A stretch of 39,800 bases of DNA from an uncultured Pseudomonadota bacterium (GTDB lineage: Bacteria > Pseudomonadota > Alphaproteobacteria > RF32 > CAG-239). Below, one piece after another: positions 1 to 8,192 of this stretch (position 1 is the first letter of the stretch; each line of letters starts with the position of its first letter). The stretch spans positions 1 to 39,800 of the forward strand of contig CASERH010000006.1 in assembly GCA_949290295.1 (NCBI GenBank), in the 5' to 3' direction. The notes beneath the pieces were generated by a model. The model was not told where the DNA came from. It was given only the letters and a program-made list of their open reading frames with translations, and did no database searches. Both the position numbers and the translations under genes were made by a program.

Positions 1-1
1 G

Positions 2-304
2 GAAGGCAGCCAGATGCTGATGAATGCGGTTGATGACAGCGGAGATACTACAAAATCAGGCCCAAACTCAAGTTTGGCGGTTGTAACCTCTAAGATTGAT
101 GCCAATTATGTCTTGCTCAACAATGTGGATGAAAATCTGACCCTGGTTCAAAACAACCTCCAGACCAGTGTCGATTCAATTAAAAACGTTGACCAGACAG
201 AGGCTGCCGTTAAGGCTCTCTTGGCGATGAACAACCTTTCGGCATCTTATTCCGTGCTGCAGAACGCCATGAGTATGTCTTTGCTGAATTATCTTAATAA
301 CTAG
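2..304 (+). CDS. Flagellin / FlgL-like protein, C-terminal fragment (5' end outside window)
   Basis: The reading frame is open from the left edge, so this is the last ~100 residues of a longer protein. The end resembles the flagellin C-terminal domain shared by flagellins and hook-associated protein 3: a long amphipathic helix, then a V-D-x-x-E-A-A-V stretch, then the helix with A-S-Y-S-V-L-Q-N-A and the terminal S-L-L-N-Y-L. In the family this helix packs against the N-terminal helix to form the filament or hook-filament junction core. The internal ATG at 14 is not a credible start because the frame continues upstream. A strong terminator follows at once, so it ends its transcription unit. 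Whether it is FlgL (more likely from the LLNYL ending) or a flagellin cannot be settled from the fragment. A flaF gene elsewhere in the window supports a flagellated organism. Confidence 0.75.
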   Translation, partial: EGSQMLMNAVDDSGDTTKSGPNSSLAVVTSKIDANYVLLNNVDENLTLVQNNLQTSVDSIKNVDQTEAAVKALLAMNNLSASYSVLQNAMSMSLLNYLNN

Positions 305-324
305 TACCACAAGCTGGCTTACGC

Positions 325-364
325 AAAGCCTCATCGACTTAGTCGATGAGGCTTTGTTCTTTTC
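325..364 (+). terminator. Rho-independent terminator of the flagellin-like gene
   Basis: A perfect 15-bp inverted repeat (AAAGCCTCATCGACT at 325-339 and its complement at 341-355) is followed by a T-rich tract. It lies 20 bp after the stop codon at 302-304. It also lies just past the 3' end of the convergent giant gene and may serve both, although the minus-strand side lacks a clear U-run. Confidence 0.85.
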
Positions 365-401
365 CTCCTATAAGCTGATTCTTTGTATTATAAACCTCTT
401 G

Positions 402-3400
402 TTACTTCGTATAGAAATATTTGCGATAGCATCTTACTGTTCCGTCACGCCGTTTGCAATAAGCTCCATATTCTATCCAATTGCCATTTTGGTCTCCATC
501 CCAATAGCGGCAATCTTCAGGAGAGCTAAAGAGGGCTAGATTGCAGTCACAGTCATCATTGTTGTATAACAGTTCGCCGCTTCTTGTCTTGCAAGCGTTT
601 TTCTTGGAGTTTGTCAATGCCGGAACAAGAGATGTATTACCAGGAGTTTTTCCAGAAATATTGCTGTAATTTTCTGAGATCTTATTACATGTATAGTCAT
701 CTCTGTATTTTTCGTGAATATCGTCTTTGTCACTCCCTTTATCATGTCCGAAAATCCAACATGCTGGTTTGTATCCGCCTGTTCTACTGAAATTTCCAAC
801 TTCTGAACAAGAATCATCTTTAGTATATTTGTCAGGATCACAATCGCATATCTCATACATGGTGATGTTTCCTAGGGTGCCGGCTACAGATTTTGAATTT
901 CCTTGCGGAACCCACTGCGAAGTACTATCATTGGCATTGCAATTTGTTATGTTGCCGGCCGAAGTATCTTTATAATAGCCGTAGCTACTTAGACATTTAT
1001 AATAAATCTGCCCACAACCGTCTAGCTTAAGCTCGGCATTTTTGTAGTATTCACAGGCCGAATTTAAAATATTCTTCAAGCTTTCTTGATTACCGCTATC
1101 CATTGCATTGAATTTAGATTGGTCAAAAGTTTGCTCTCCTGCTGTGGCTGAAATAATTATTCCCGAAGATGTCCAGCCACTCATATCTACCGGTCTGCAC
1201 TGGCATGCTTGGTACAATTTTTGAGTCTTGCCGTTTTTGTCAACTTGAAGGCAAAAAGCTCCGTCTGCCGGAGGCTGTTCATTTTCGCCATCGCAAGCTG
1301 AAACAAATGATGAATTACACAGACATTCTTCAAAACGACGCTGTAATACGCTGCTTGCCGCTTCTCCCTCTCCGCTGCTAACATATCTTTCGCAATAATT
1401 TGAGCTTGTTACATAATAACTATAAGACGTATATTCATCGTTTAGACCCTGTCCATCATCATCACTTGCGTTGCAAGAGTATTTATAACTACTTTGACAT
1501 TCACACTCACTATATAATGTGGTAGCCGTTCTGACGCTGTTTACATATTTTATCTGCGTACAACTCTGGTCTCCAGTAAGAGATGGCGCTTTGATCCCTT
1601 TATTTTGGCCGGATGGTTGGCAACTGTAAGCAAAGGCACTCGGACAATCACACTGATTAAATTTATCAATTCCGTTAGCCGTGCATTTATAAGCATCAAC
1701 TTTTAAGTGATTAGGATCTGAGCAAGTTTCAGTATAATATTGACCACATTCGCAGCCAGAATATTTGGTTGAATTATCTCCAGTCTCCGAGTTTAGCGGC
1801 GTGCAAGCCTTATTGGCATCTTGTGGTTTGGTCATGCCTGGATTGCTGGCATCATAGGCACACGTTTCGCTATAATCACTGTCACATTCACAGTGGGTGT
1901 AGAGTTTTTCTCCATTCTCTGTTTTCTGACAATAATCATCATCATCTTTTAATTGTCCATTGGCTGTACAGGTATATTTATAACTACTGCTGCATTCACA
2001 AGATTCATAGTAGGTTGGTTGTTCTCCTTCACCATAAATCACTTCCGTACAAGAGCGTGACTTGGATGGAATAACCCCTTGGTTTGCTCCCGTTGCCTCG
2101 CAGGTTGTTTTATAGATACTTTTATCGCAAGTGCAACTCTCATACACCGTTGTTCCCAAACTGCCGTTTTCTCTGAGAGGTGTGCATGAACGACCTTTGG
2201 TGTTATTCTTGCCGGGACACTCCACCCAATTTTCTGGGCAACCACAAGATTTGTATAGACGGTTTCCCATCTCATCAACACAAGAATCTCCTAGTCCTCC
2301 TTGATCGTAACCTTGGCAGGTATACTGGTATCCGTTCAATTTACAAGCGGAAGTTTCTTCACATTGTGCATATTTGGTTACTTGGGTTTCGCCATTTACG
2401 GATACACAGCTTCCCCCCGTTCCAACCTGAGAGTCCGTACATACAGAATAAGTCTGTTCTTGGTACGATGAGCACTCGTTACTTACGGCACAACTGCTGT
2501 AATAAGTGCCGCTGCTGTCCGTGCAACTTTCGGCATTGGTTCCTGGCCCCGTTGACGCACAAGTTTTCCAGTTGGTCGGACATTTACATTTATATAGAAT
2601 TTCATTGTCTGCGCTCACACAAGGATCGTAAGATGACTGATTGGTATCACATGCCTCTCTATGTTCATTGGTACAGCTGCTAGATGGAGTGGCGCATTCT
2701 GTATAATATTTGGTGCCATTCAATGTGCAATATGTCCCTATACCGACCTCATTATCTCCATTACAAGGTTTGTCGTAACCACTGGCGCAAATACAGTATT
2801 CAAAATATGTTATGCCGTTACGTGTGCACGGATTTACGCCTATCTGCAAGCTTCCTTGACATGTCTGGTTCTCTCCGTGCGTACAAGTCTCTTTGCTTAC
2901 ACAGCTGCCTTCTTTATAGTAGTATTGCCCATTTAGCATGCACGGCTCGCCGGTTCCGACTGTTCCCTCAGGACAAATGGCATATCCATCAGGACATCTG
3001 CAGCTCTTGTAGCCGCCGATATTGCCTTCATTATCTTGACACGGGTCCACACCAATCAATGGCGGCAGACACTTTTCCGTGTGCTGCCAAGTACATGCTG
3101 TCACCTCACACTGATAATATTTGCCTCCACAGCCATTAGGTTTGGTCACTCCTGTTGGTTTTTTGCCTCCGGGACAGCCATAATAATTATCTGCCCAGTT
3201 GGCCGGAAGTTCATCGGGTTTGCACTCACAAGCCTTGTATTTGCCATTGCACGGCTCACCTACCCCAATGTAGCGCTCGCCGTCACATTCCTGATTATAG
3301 TCTGATGTGCACTGACAATAAGGGTAGAACGATAATGTATCTTTGGTGCTGATTAGACCTTCCTGTGCAGCTCTGCGCAAGGTGGAATCTGAGCTTATCT

Positions 3401-6400
3401 TTTCTGCAGTCAATTGCAGACTGCAAGCTCCTCCAGACAGCATGCCCGCGCAGTTGTATTTATGATTTGTATAGGCCGGATGACAATCGCATTTGTCGTA
3501 GTATCGAACGCCGCCTTTGATAATGTAATTATCTCCTAAGATATGGCGAACCGGACAATTCTCTTCTGTCCACTTAAACTCTGAAGGATCATAATAGCAG
3601 TTATATGCTCTTTTGTTGGGATCTTCCGTATATTCACAAAGTTGCGCCTTTACTCCCGTTCCGTATAATGCTTTACACTGGCTTTCTGTTGAGGCTATGT
3701 TTATGGTATAGGAAGTATTGGGAGTTCCATCATCATTCAAAATATGCTTGCCGCATTGAGCTAAAATAGGCTTAACTCTACACTCTCCGGGTCTAAAATG
3801 AGCAACGCCATTTTTCATCAGTGTACTACCATTTCCATATTTACACCAAGATACCTCTGTCGTATCCGGTTTTTCATACGGGTAGTCGCATGTCTCTGTG
3901 TAATCTCTGGCATCACAAGTGCATTCAATCTTCTTCTCTCCGCAACGCTTGCCGCTCGCGCCGGGACCAAAACCTGCATTTTGGCATAAAATTGACGGAT
4001 CTGTAGATGTGTTGATATCATCTATGATTGCAACTGTAGCACTTTCCTCAGCACAGTCATTATTAGCGCATTCTTCATAATAGGTAGCTCCTCCGACCGT
4101 ACAAGCCAAGGCCCCCGGCGCAGGTGTCTTATTTTCATCATTCAGACACTGCTCGGTGTAAGAACTGCCACAATAACACGGATATGCCAATGTGTGGTTT
4201 TGTGAACACTGCCCTCCAAGACCGTCGACACCAAAAGTCGCTCCATCTCCAAGCAAATTTTTGCAGTCTAGTTCGTAGGCTTCTTCTTCCTCAAGGTAGG
4301 AAACTCCTTTACCGTTGGTGTCCATTTTATCGCAACGAGTGTAGCACTTTTCATATTTGAGATTTTTTGTTCCCTCAAAGCTACAGGTCTGACCGGCCGC
4401 TTCCTCCGTATCAGCACAGACTCTGGTGTCTACTCCGTCAACTTTGCGATTGCCACTGACATCAACCCATGTTTCCGGACATTTACAAACAACACGCTGT
4501 TGCAAAAGATTGGAACTCTCATAACAGTAGTAGTCTAATGATCCGGGCATGCTGGTCGACGTACACTCATCCGCGGAATAATACAGCGGACGATCTGTCG
4601 GACAAACGACCGAAAATGATTTGTATTTAACGCTGCCATTGCCATCAAATGTGCAGGCCTCTCCGACACCGATAAAACGACTCTTACACTCTGTTGATGT
4701 GAAGAACCTCCCTTGATAATAAATACCCGGCGTGCCGTTTTCATCTTTTTGTGATGAGCAATATTCTTCTATTGTTTTATACCCTTGTGATTTTGGACAA
4801 CGGCAAACATACATAGCTGTTTCATCACCATATTTATTAAAACACATCTCCCCCGTATCTGCCTGGACACCATCAACCAACGGGCAACTATCCGGATCCA
4901 AGACAACTGGCGTATTGACCGTATTCTCACATTGCGGCAAACATTTTTCATATTTGGGCTCGCCATCAAACGTGCAAGATAAACCTCCACGAATTTTGTT
5001 GGTATCTAGGATATTTTGACCTTCATCTGTATAGCATTTGGTGTCAAACTCCTTCGGACATCCGCAAACTACATTTGCAATCCCCTCATTGCCATCTTTA
5101 TAGCAAACACTGCTACTTCCTTCATAATCGCCTATATTGCATTCCGATTTGTCACCTTTAACGCGGTTGGCATCCTCCGGACAGGAAATGCCGAAGTCTC
5201 TATATTTATCAACATTTTGACCATCTACAACATCATAACTACAGGGAACGCCTATCCCCTTAAATGCCGCCTCACAGCTGGCTTGCGTATATACCTCCCC
5301 GTCGATATCTGTCTCACCTGCGGCTACCTTTAGCGAACAATACTCTGTTAATGTCTGATAATTACTCGGACATCCGCAAATATACTTACTTTTAGGAGCC
5401 GAATCCCCGTTTGGCTCATAGCAAATGGATGTCAGCGCCGTACCACCAACCCAATTTCCACAACCGTTCTGTTGTTCTACAATCTTTAACGTACCTTGAC
5501 CAGCCTCTTGTTCAAACCAACTGCATTTGTCGCCAAAAAAGCTATATTTCTTCAGATATTCGAGGACCTCTCCGTTGTCATCTAAAGCATCAAACGTACA
5601 AGCCTCACTATCAAGACCTATCTTTTGTTCTGTGTAACATTTTTGACATGCGTTGTCACAAACCGTTTGTGTATCGGTAATCTGTCCGCCACATTCTTCT
5701 AGAAGACTCCGGACGTAGGTCGGACATTGGCATTGGTATAGGGTTTTACCGAGTTCTCCCTCCGTCTCTGCAGCCTGATAACATTTTGTTGATCCATCAA
5801 AGTCCATGTATTTACAAGCATCTTGGCTTTCTGATAGATAAGCTGATTTTCCTTCCGGACATGGGTATAAACAATTTTCATATTTTATGATATTTCCCGT
5901 TTCCGTACTTTCATACAAACAAATATTATCTGCACCTACCATACCTTCCGTTAGGGTATTGCATTCTTCGTTTGTTTTGTAGTTACCGCAATTGCATTGC
6001 CAATAAATACCCGTATCTGCATCTTTGCTCAAGCATAGATATTTTTGATTATTATTGTAAAACTCAGAATTATCAGCCCCTTCAACGGGATCATAAGACC
6101 CAACAACTTTCTGTTTTAGATTGCCACATGACACAGTCAAATCATCGACACCATTGTCGAGCCCAACGTATTCCGGCCCTTCATCTGCCTCGGCATCCGT
6201 GCTGCCATAACATTTAGGCAGACATAACTCAAATTTTATCGGCCCATCCATTTTGCATTGACGGCCTCCTCGCAATAAATTTCCCTCACAAGAAGTCTTC
6301 CATAAATCATTTCCATCTTCGTCTTTGGGACAAGTGCAGTAGGAAACCTTTTCATAATATGAAACATCTTGGTTAAGTGCGTAAATTCCCCCATCAACAA

Positions 6401-8033
6401 TCTTTTCTGCCTCAGTTAGATCTACTTTCATGGCACAACTGGCAACCTGACCTCCCTCTATACAAGGGGTTTCTCCTCCTGTGGGTGCATACTTTTGACC
6501 TTCTGAGGTTTGTTGATACGCAATAATGTCTTCTTCCCAATCTTGGCAAATCCTAATAGGCGGATTTTTGTAGCGCAATCTTTTTAAGTCTATGGTTTTG
6601 GATAGCTCTATTGATCCGCTTAGTTGATGACCTGAACTGTTTAAATTAATAGCCCTTACTTCTTTTGATGTTTGGGCATCCCAAGCACAAACATCAATAA
6701 TTTTATAAACTTTTTTACCCTCTGCCATCGACCTGGATACGCTTATCGGCGAGACGTAGTCCGCACTTGGTGCTTGGTTTACCTTCTCCAAACTATTTTG
6801 TGCTAAAAAGTTGTCATCAGAACCAAAGGGCGTGTATTTATATTGATCTTCACAACCACATATCGCTGCAGTGTTTGCCGTGGCTATAAGAGTGACGCCA
6901 GAAGCTATTGATGTTTGAGCGGTGCACATATATGGTTTTTTCTTTCCGGGATAATCTTTGTATAACGAGGATACCCCGAAGGTTGAGAGGCTACAATCTT
7001 CTGCTGCGGCTTTTAGCGTTTCTTCAGAATACTCGGTATAACTATCTTGCAAATCAAGATAAATCATGTTTAAAGGCGTGCGTTCTGTGTCGCTACATTC
7101 CGGATATCCGCACAAGGTTGACATTTTTTCACAGGCAGAACCGCTTGTGGGGTCATTTTCTGCTCTACAAACTGGCGTCCCAAGCGGACGTTTTTCATCC
7201 TCGCAGACAGGCTCCCCTCCGCAATTACTTACATATTCACTTGTATTACAACCACAGACAGCTTTTTGAATTCCCTCGCTGTAACATAGTCCTTTTATTT
7301 CTCCGTTTATGCTTGATGATGTACAATCTGTTTGAGATTGTATACTGTATTGGGGGGTTGCTTTTTCAAAAACAGAACATTCAGGGGTGCAATCATAGCC
7401 TACAGTATCTGTACTTGTATTATAACATTTAACGGCGTTATTCCTGTTAAGTGCATATTGGCAGGCTGCTTGGCTCGTTTCTATCGTATGCCCTGACGGA
7501 CACGCCGGCAGGCATTGTTGGTAAAAAGAAACTCCCGCACTGTCGACACATTTACCATCGGGATCGCCATAAGTCGATGCTTCACATGACACATATTCGC
7601 TCTTACAGCGACAATTGTACTTGATCGCGCCATCTGCTGTCTGGCATTGTTCTGAATTTGTTGATGCCGCACATTGGCTACTATCATCTACTGCACCGAT
7701 ATCACATGTCGGATAAGCATCCAAAGGAATCGGGTTAGCCGGCTCACTACAATTATAGCGACCGCCATCACAAGCCGTGGCAACTGCATTGCTTATACCC
7801 AGAAGCTGGTTACAACCTTCCGGAGTGTCGGCACTTTGGTTACCACATTCTACACCCGAATATGTGGATGTATGGCTGTCATCACCCAAAGAGTTTGCAG
7901 AACCTGAGGCTCCTTGTGTGTCTCTATCGGTGAAAACATCTACATCCGCAATCGAGCGTACGGCTGCATGCGCCAAAGATGCGGCCATAATACTTGCGGA
8001 CAGAAGTAATAAAAGCTTCTTTAAGTGCAACAT
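402..8033 (-). CDS. Giant secreted cysteine-rich repeat protein (2543 aa), function unknown
   Basis: I do not recognise a named family. The start at 8033 gives a classical Sec signal peptide: K5-K6, a leucine-rich core and an A-H-A cleavage site near residue 23. The mature protein is acidic and Tyr/Gly/Asn-rich, with roughly 200 cysteines by my count (about 8% of residues), evenly spread. Two repeat styles are visible. Residues ~100-1500 hold long modules of about 100 residues containing a C-x-C-P pair, a C-x-F-D-G turn and a Y-E-K-C-L-P-x-C ending. Residues ~1580-2215 hold compact tandem units (see the repeat entry). There is no transmembrane anchor, LPXTG or autotransporter barrel at the C-terminus, which ends basic (C-Y-R-K-Y-F). 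The many paired cysteines suggest a disulfide-stabilised, protease-resistant rod outside the cytoplasm (inference). It is monocistronic, with its own promoter and palindromic operator. The SD sequence is weak (GGAT ~12 nt upstream). The frame is intact over 7.6 kb. Confidence 0.85.
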   Translation of the reverse strand: MLHLKKLLLLLSASIMAASLAHAAVRSIADVDVFTDRDTQGASGSANSLGDDSHTSTYSGVECGNQSADTPEGCNQLLGISNAVATACDGGRYNCSEPANPIPLDAYPTCDIGAVDDSSQCAASTNSEQCQTADGAIKYNCRCKSEYVSCEASTYGDPDGKCVDSAGVSFYQQCLPACPSGHTIETSQAACQYALNRNNAVKCYNTSTDTVGYDCTPECSVFEKATPQYSIQSQTDCTSSSINGEIKGLCYSEGIQKAVCGCNTSEYVSNCGGEPVCEDEKRPLGTPVCRAENDPTSGSACEKMSTLCGYPECSDTERTPLNMIYLDLQDSYTEYSEETLKAAAEDCSLSTFGVSSLYKDYPGKKKPYMCTAQTSIASGVTLIATANTAAICGCEDQYKYTPFGSDDNFLAQNSLEKVNQAPSADYVSPISVSRSMAEGKKVYKIIDVCAWDAQTSKEVRAINLNSSGHQLSGSIELSKTIDLKRLRYKNPPIRICQDWEEDIIAYQQTSEGQKYAPTGGETPCIEGGQVASCAMKVDLTEAEKIVDGGIYALNQDVSYYEKVSYCTCPKDEDGNDLWKTSCEGNLLRGGRQCKMDGPIKFELCLPKCYGSTDAEADEGPEYVGLDNGVDDLTVSCGNLKQKVVGSYDPVEGADNSEFYNNNQKYLCLSKDADTGIYWQCNCGNYKTNEECNTLTEGMVGADNICLYESTETGNIIKYENCLYPCPEGKSAYLSESQDACKYMDFDGSTKCYQAAETEGELGKTLYQCQCPTYVRSLLEECGGQITDTQTVCDNACQKCYTEQKIGLDSEACTFDALDDNGEVLEYLKKYSFFGDKCSWFEQEAGQGTLKIVEQQNGCGNWVGGTALTSICYEPNGDSAPKSKYICGCPSNYQTLTEYCSLKVAAGETDIDGEVYTQASCEAAFKGIGVPCSYDVVDGQNVDKYRDFGISCPEDANRVKGDKSECNIGDYEGSSSVCYKDGNEGIANVVCGCPKEFDTKCYTDEGQNILDTNKIRGGLSCTFDGEPKYEKCLPQCENTVNTPVVLDPDSCPLVDGVQADTGEMCFNKYGDETAMYVCRCPKSQGYKTIEEYCSSQKDENGTPGIYYQGRFFTSTECKSRFIGVGEACTFDGNGSVKYKSFSVVCPTDRPLYYSADECTSTSMPGSLDYYCYESSNLLQQRVVCKCPETWVDVSGNRKVDGVDTRVCADTEEAAGQTCSFEGTKNLKYEKCYTRCDKMDTNGKGVSYLEEEEAYELDCKNLLGDGATFGVDGLGGQCSQNHTLAYPCYCGSSYTEQCLNDENKTPAPGALACTVGGATYYEECANNDCAEESATVAIIDDINTSTDPSILCQNAGFGPGASGKRCGEKKIECTCDARDYTETCDYPYEKPDTTEVSWCKYGNGSTLMKNGVAHFRPGECRVKPILAQCGKHILNDDGTPNTSYTINIASTESQCKALYGTGVKAQLCEYTEDPNKRAYNCYYDPSEFKWTEENCPVRHILGDNYIIKGGVRYYDKCDCHPAYTNHKYNCAGMLSGGACSLQLTAEKISSDSTLRRAAQEGLISTKDTLSFYPYCQCTSDYNQECDGERYIGVGEPCNGKYKACECKPDELPANWADNYYGCPGGKKPTGVTKPNGCGGKYYQCEVTACTWQHTEKCLPPLIGVDPCQDNEGNIGGYKSCRCPDGYAICPEGTVGTGEPCMLNGQYYYKEGSCVSKETCTHGENQTCQGSLQIGVNPCTRNGITYFEYCICASGYDKPCNGDNEVGIGTYCTLNGTKYYTECATPSSSCTNEHREACDTNQSSYDPCVSADNEILYKCKCPTNWKTCASTGPGTNAESCTDSSGTYYSSCAVSNECSSYQEQTYSVCTDSQVGTGGSCVSVNGETQVTKYAQCEETSACKLNGYQYTCQGYDQGGLGDSCVDEMGNRLYKSCGCPENWVECPGKNNTKGRSCTPLRENGSLGTTVYESCTCDKSIYKTTCEATGANQGVIPSKSRSCTEVIYGEGEQPTYYESCECSSSYKYTCTANGQLKDDDDYCQKTENGEKLYTHCECDSDYSETCAYDASNPGMTKPQDANKACTPLNSETGDNSTKYSGCECGQYYTETCSDPNHLKVDAYKCTANGIDKFNQCDCPSAFAYSCQPSGQNKGIKAPSLTGDQSCTQIKYVNSVRTATTLYSECECQSSYKYSCNASDDDGQGLNDEYTSYSYYVTSSNYCERYVSSGEGEAASSVLQRRFEECLCNSSFVSACDGENEQPPADGAFCLQVDKNGKTQKLYQACQCRPVDMSGWTSSGIIISATAGEQTFDQSKFNAMDSGNQESLKNILNSACEYYKNAELKLDGCGQIYYKCLSSYGYYKDTSAGNITNCNANDSTSQWVPQGNSKSVAGTLGNITMYEICDCDPDKYTKDDSCSEVGNFSRTGGYKPACWIFGHDKGSDKDDIHEKYRDDYTCNKISENYSNISGKTPGNTSLVPALTNSKKNACKTRSGELLYNNDDCDCNLALFSSPEDCRYWDGDQNGNWIEYGAYCKRRDGTVRCYRKYFYTK
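1388..3296 (-). repeat. Tandem compact cysteine-rich units in the giant protein
   Basis: This stretch encodes residues ~1580-2215 of the giant protein. It consists of degenerate units of about 40-55 residues, with pattern C-x-C-x(3)-Y-x(2-3)-C, then a G-[VIT]-[GND]-x-x-C turn (seen as GVGEPC, GVDPC, GTGEPC, GVNPC, GIGTYC), then an N-G-x-x-Y-Y-x-x-C closing segment. The protein pattern is clear but the DNA is well diverged between units, so this is an old, selected repeat rather than a recent tandem duplication. Confidence 0.75.
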
Positions 8034-8050
8034 TTGGATATCCGTTATTA

Positions 8051-8078
8051 AATCATAAAAAATGCATTTTTTATGATT
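8051..8078. promoter_or_regulatory. Perfect 28-bp palindrome, probable operator of the giant gene
   Basis: Left arm AATCATAAAAAATG at 8051-8064 is followed directly by its exact complement at 8065-8078, centred on ATGCAT. It overlaps the last 3 bp of the predicted -10 box and covers the expected transcription start (~8069), the classic position for a repressor site. It starts 17 bp upstream of the ATG at 8033. An mRNA hairpin is less likely because transcription would begin inside one arm. Confidence 0.6.
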
Positions 8079-8104
8079 ATAACTACTACCTTAGATTATT
8101 GCAA
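8076..8104 (-). promoter_or_regulatory. Sigma-70 promoter of the giant cysteine-rich gene
   Basis: On the minus strand, -35 TTGCAA (8104-8099), a 17-bp spacer and a perfect -10 TATAAT (8081-8076). The predicted start is near 8069, giving a ~36-nt leader. Confidence 0.65.
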
Positions 8105-8136
8105 TTAATAAAATAAGTTATAGCCCATTTTTTGAC

Positions 8137-8172
8137 AAAAAAAACGATACATCCTTTCTGATGTATCGTTTT
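8137..8172 (-). terminator. Terminator of the tetR-MFP-RND operon
   Basis: A perfect 13-bp stem (8141-8153 with 8160-8172, loop 8154-8159) begins 20 bp past the RND stop codon. On the minus strand it runs into an uninterrupted U-tract. Confidence 0.85.
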
Positions 8173-8192
8173 TATCTTGTCTTGCTCTTTTG

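Noticed and set aside
2180..2683. 167-residue plus-strand ORF rich in Cys, His and Trp
   Set aside because: It lies entirely antisense to the giant cysteine-rich gene; the odd composition is the complement of Cys/Gly/Tyr codons, and there is no SD or promoter.
1388..3296. Possible CRISPR or recent tandem DNA repeat
   Set aside because: The periodicity is at protein level with variable unit length and diverged DNA; there are no uniform repeats or spacers.
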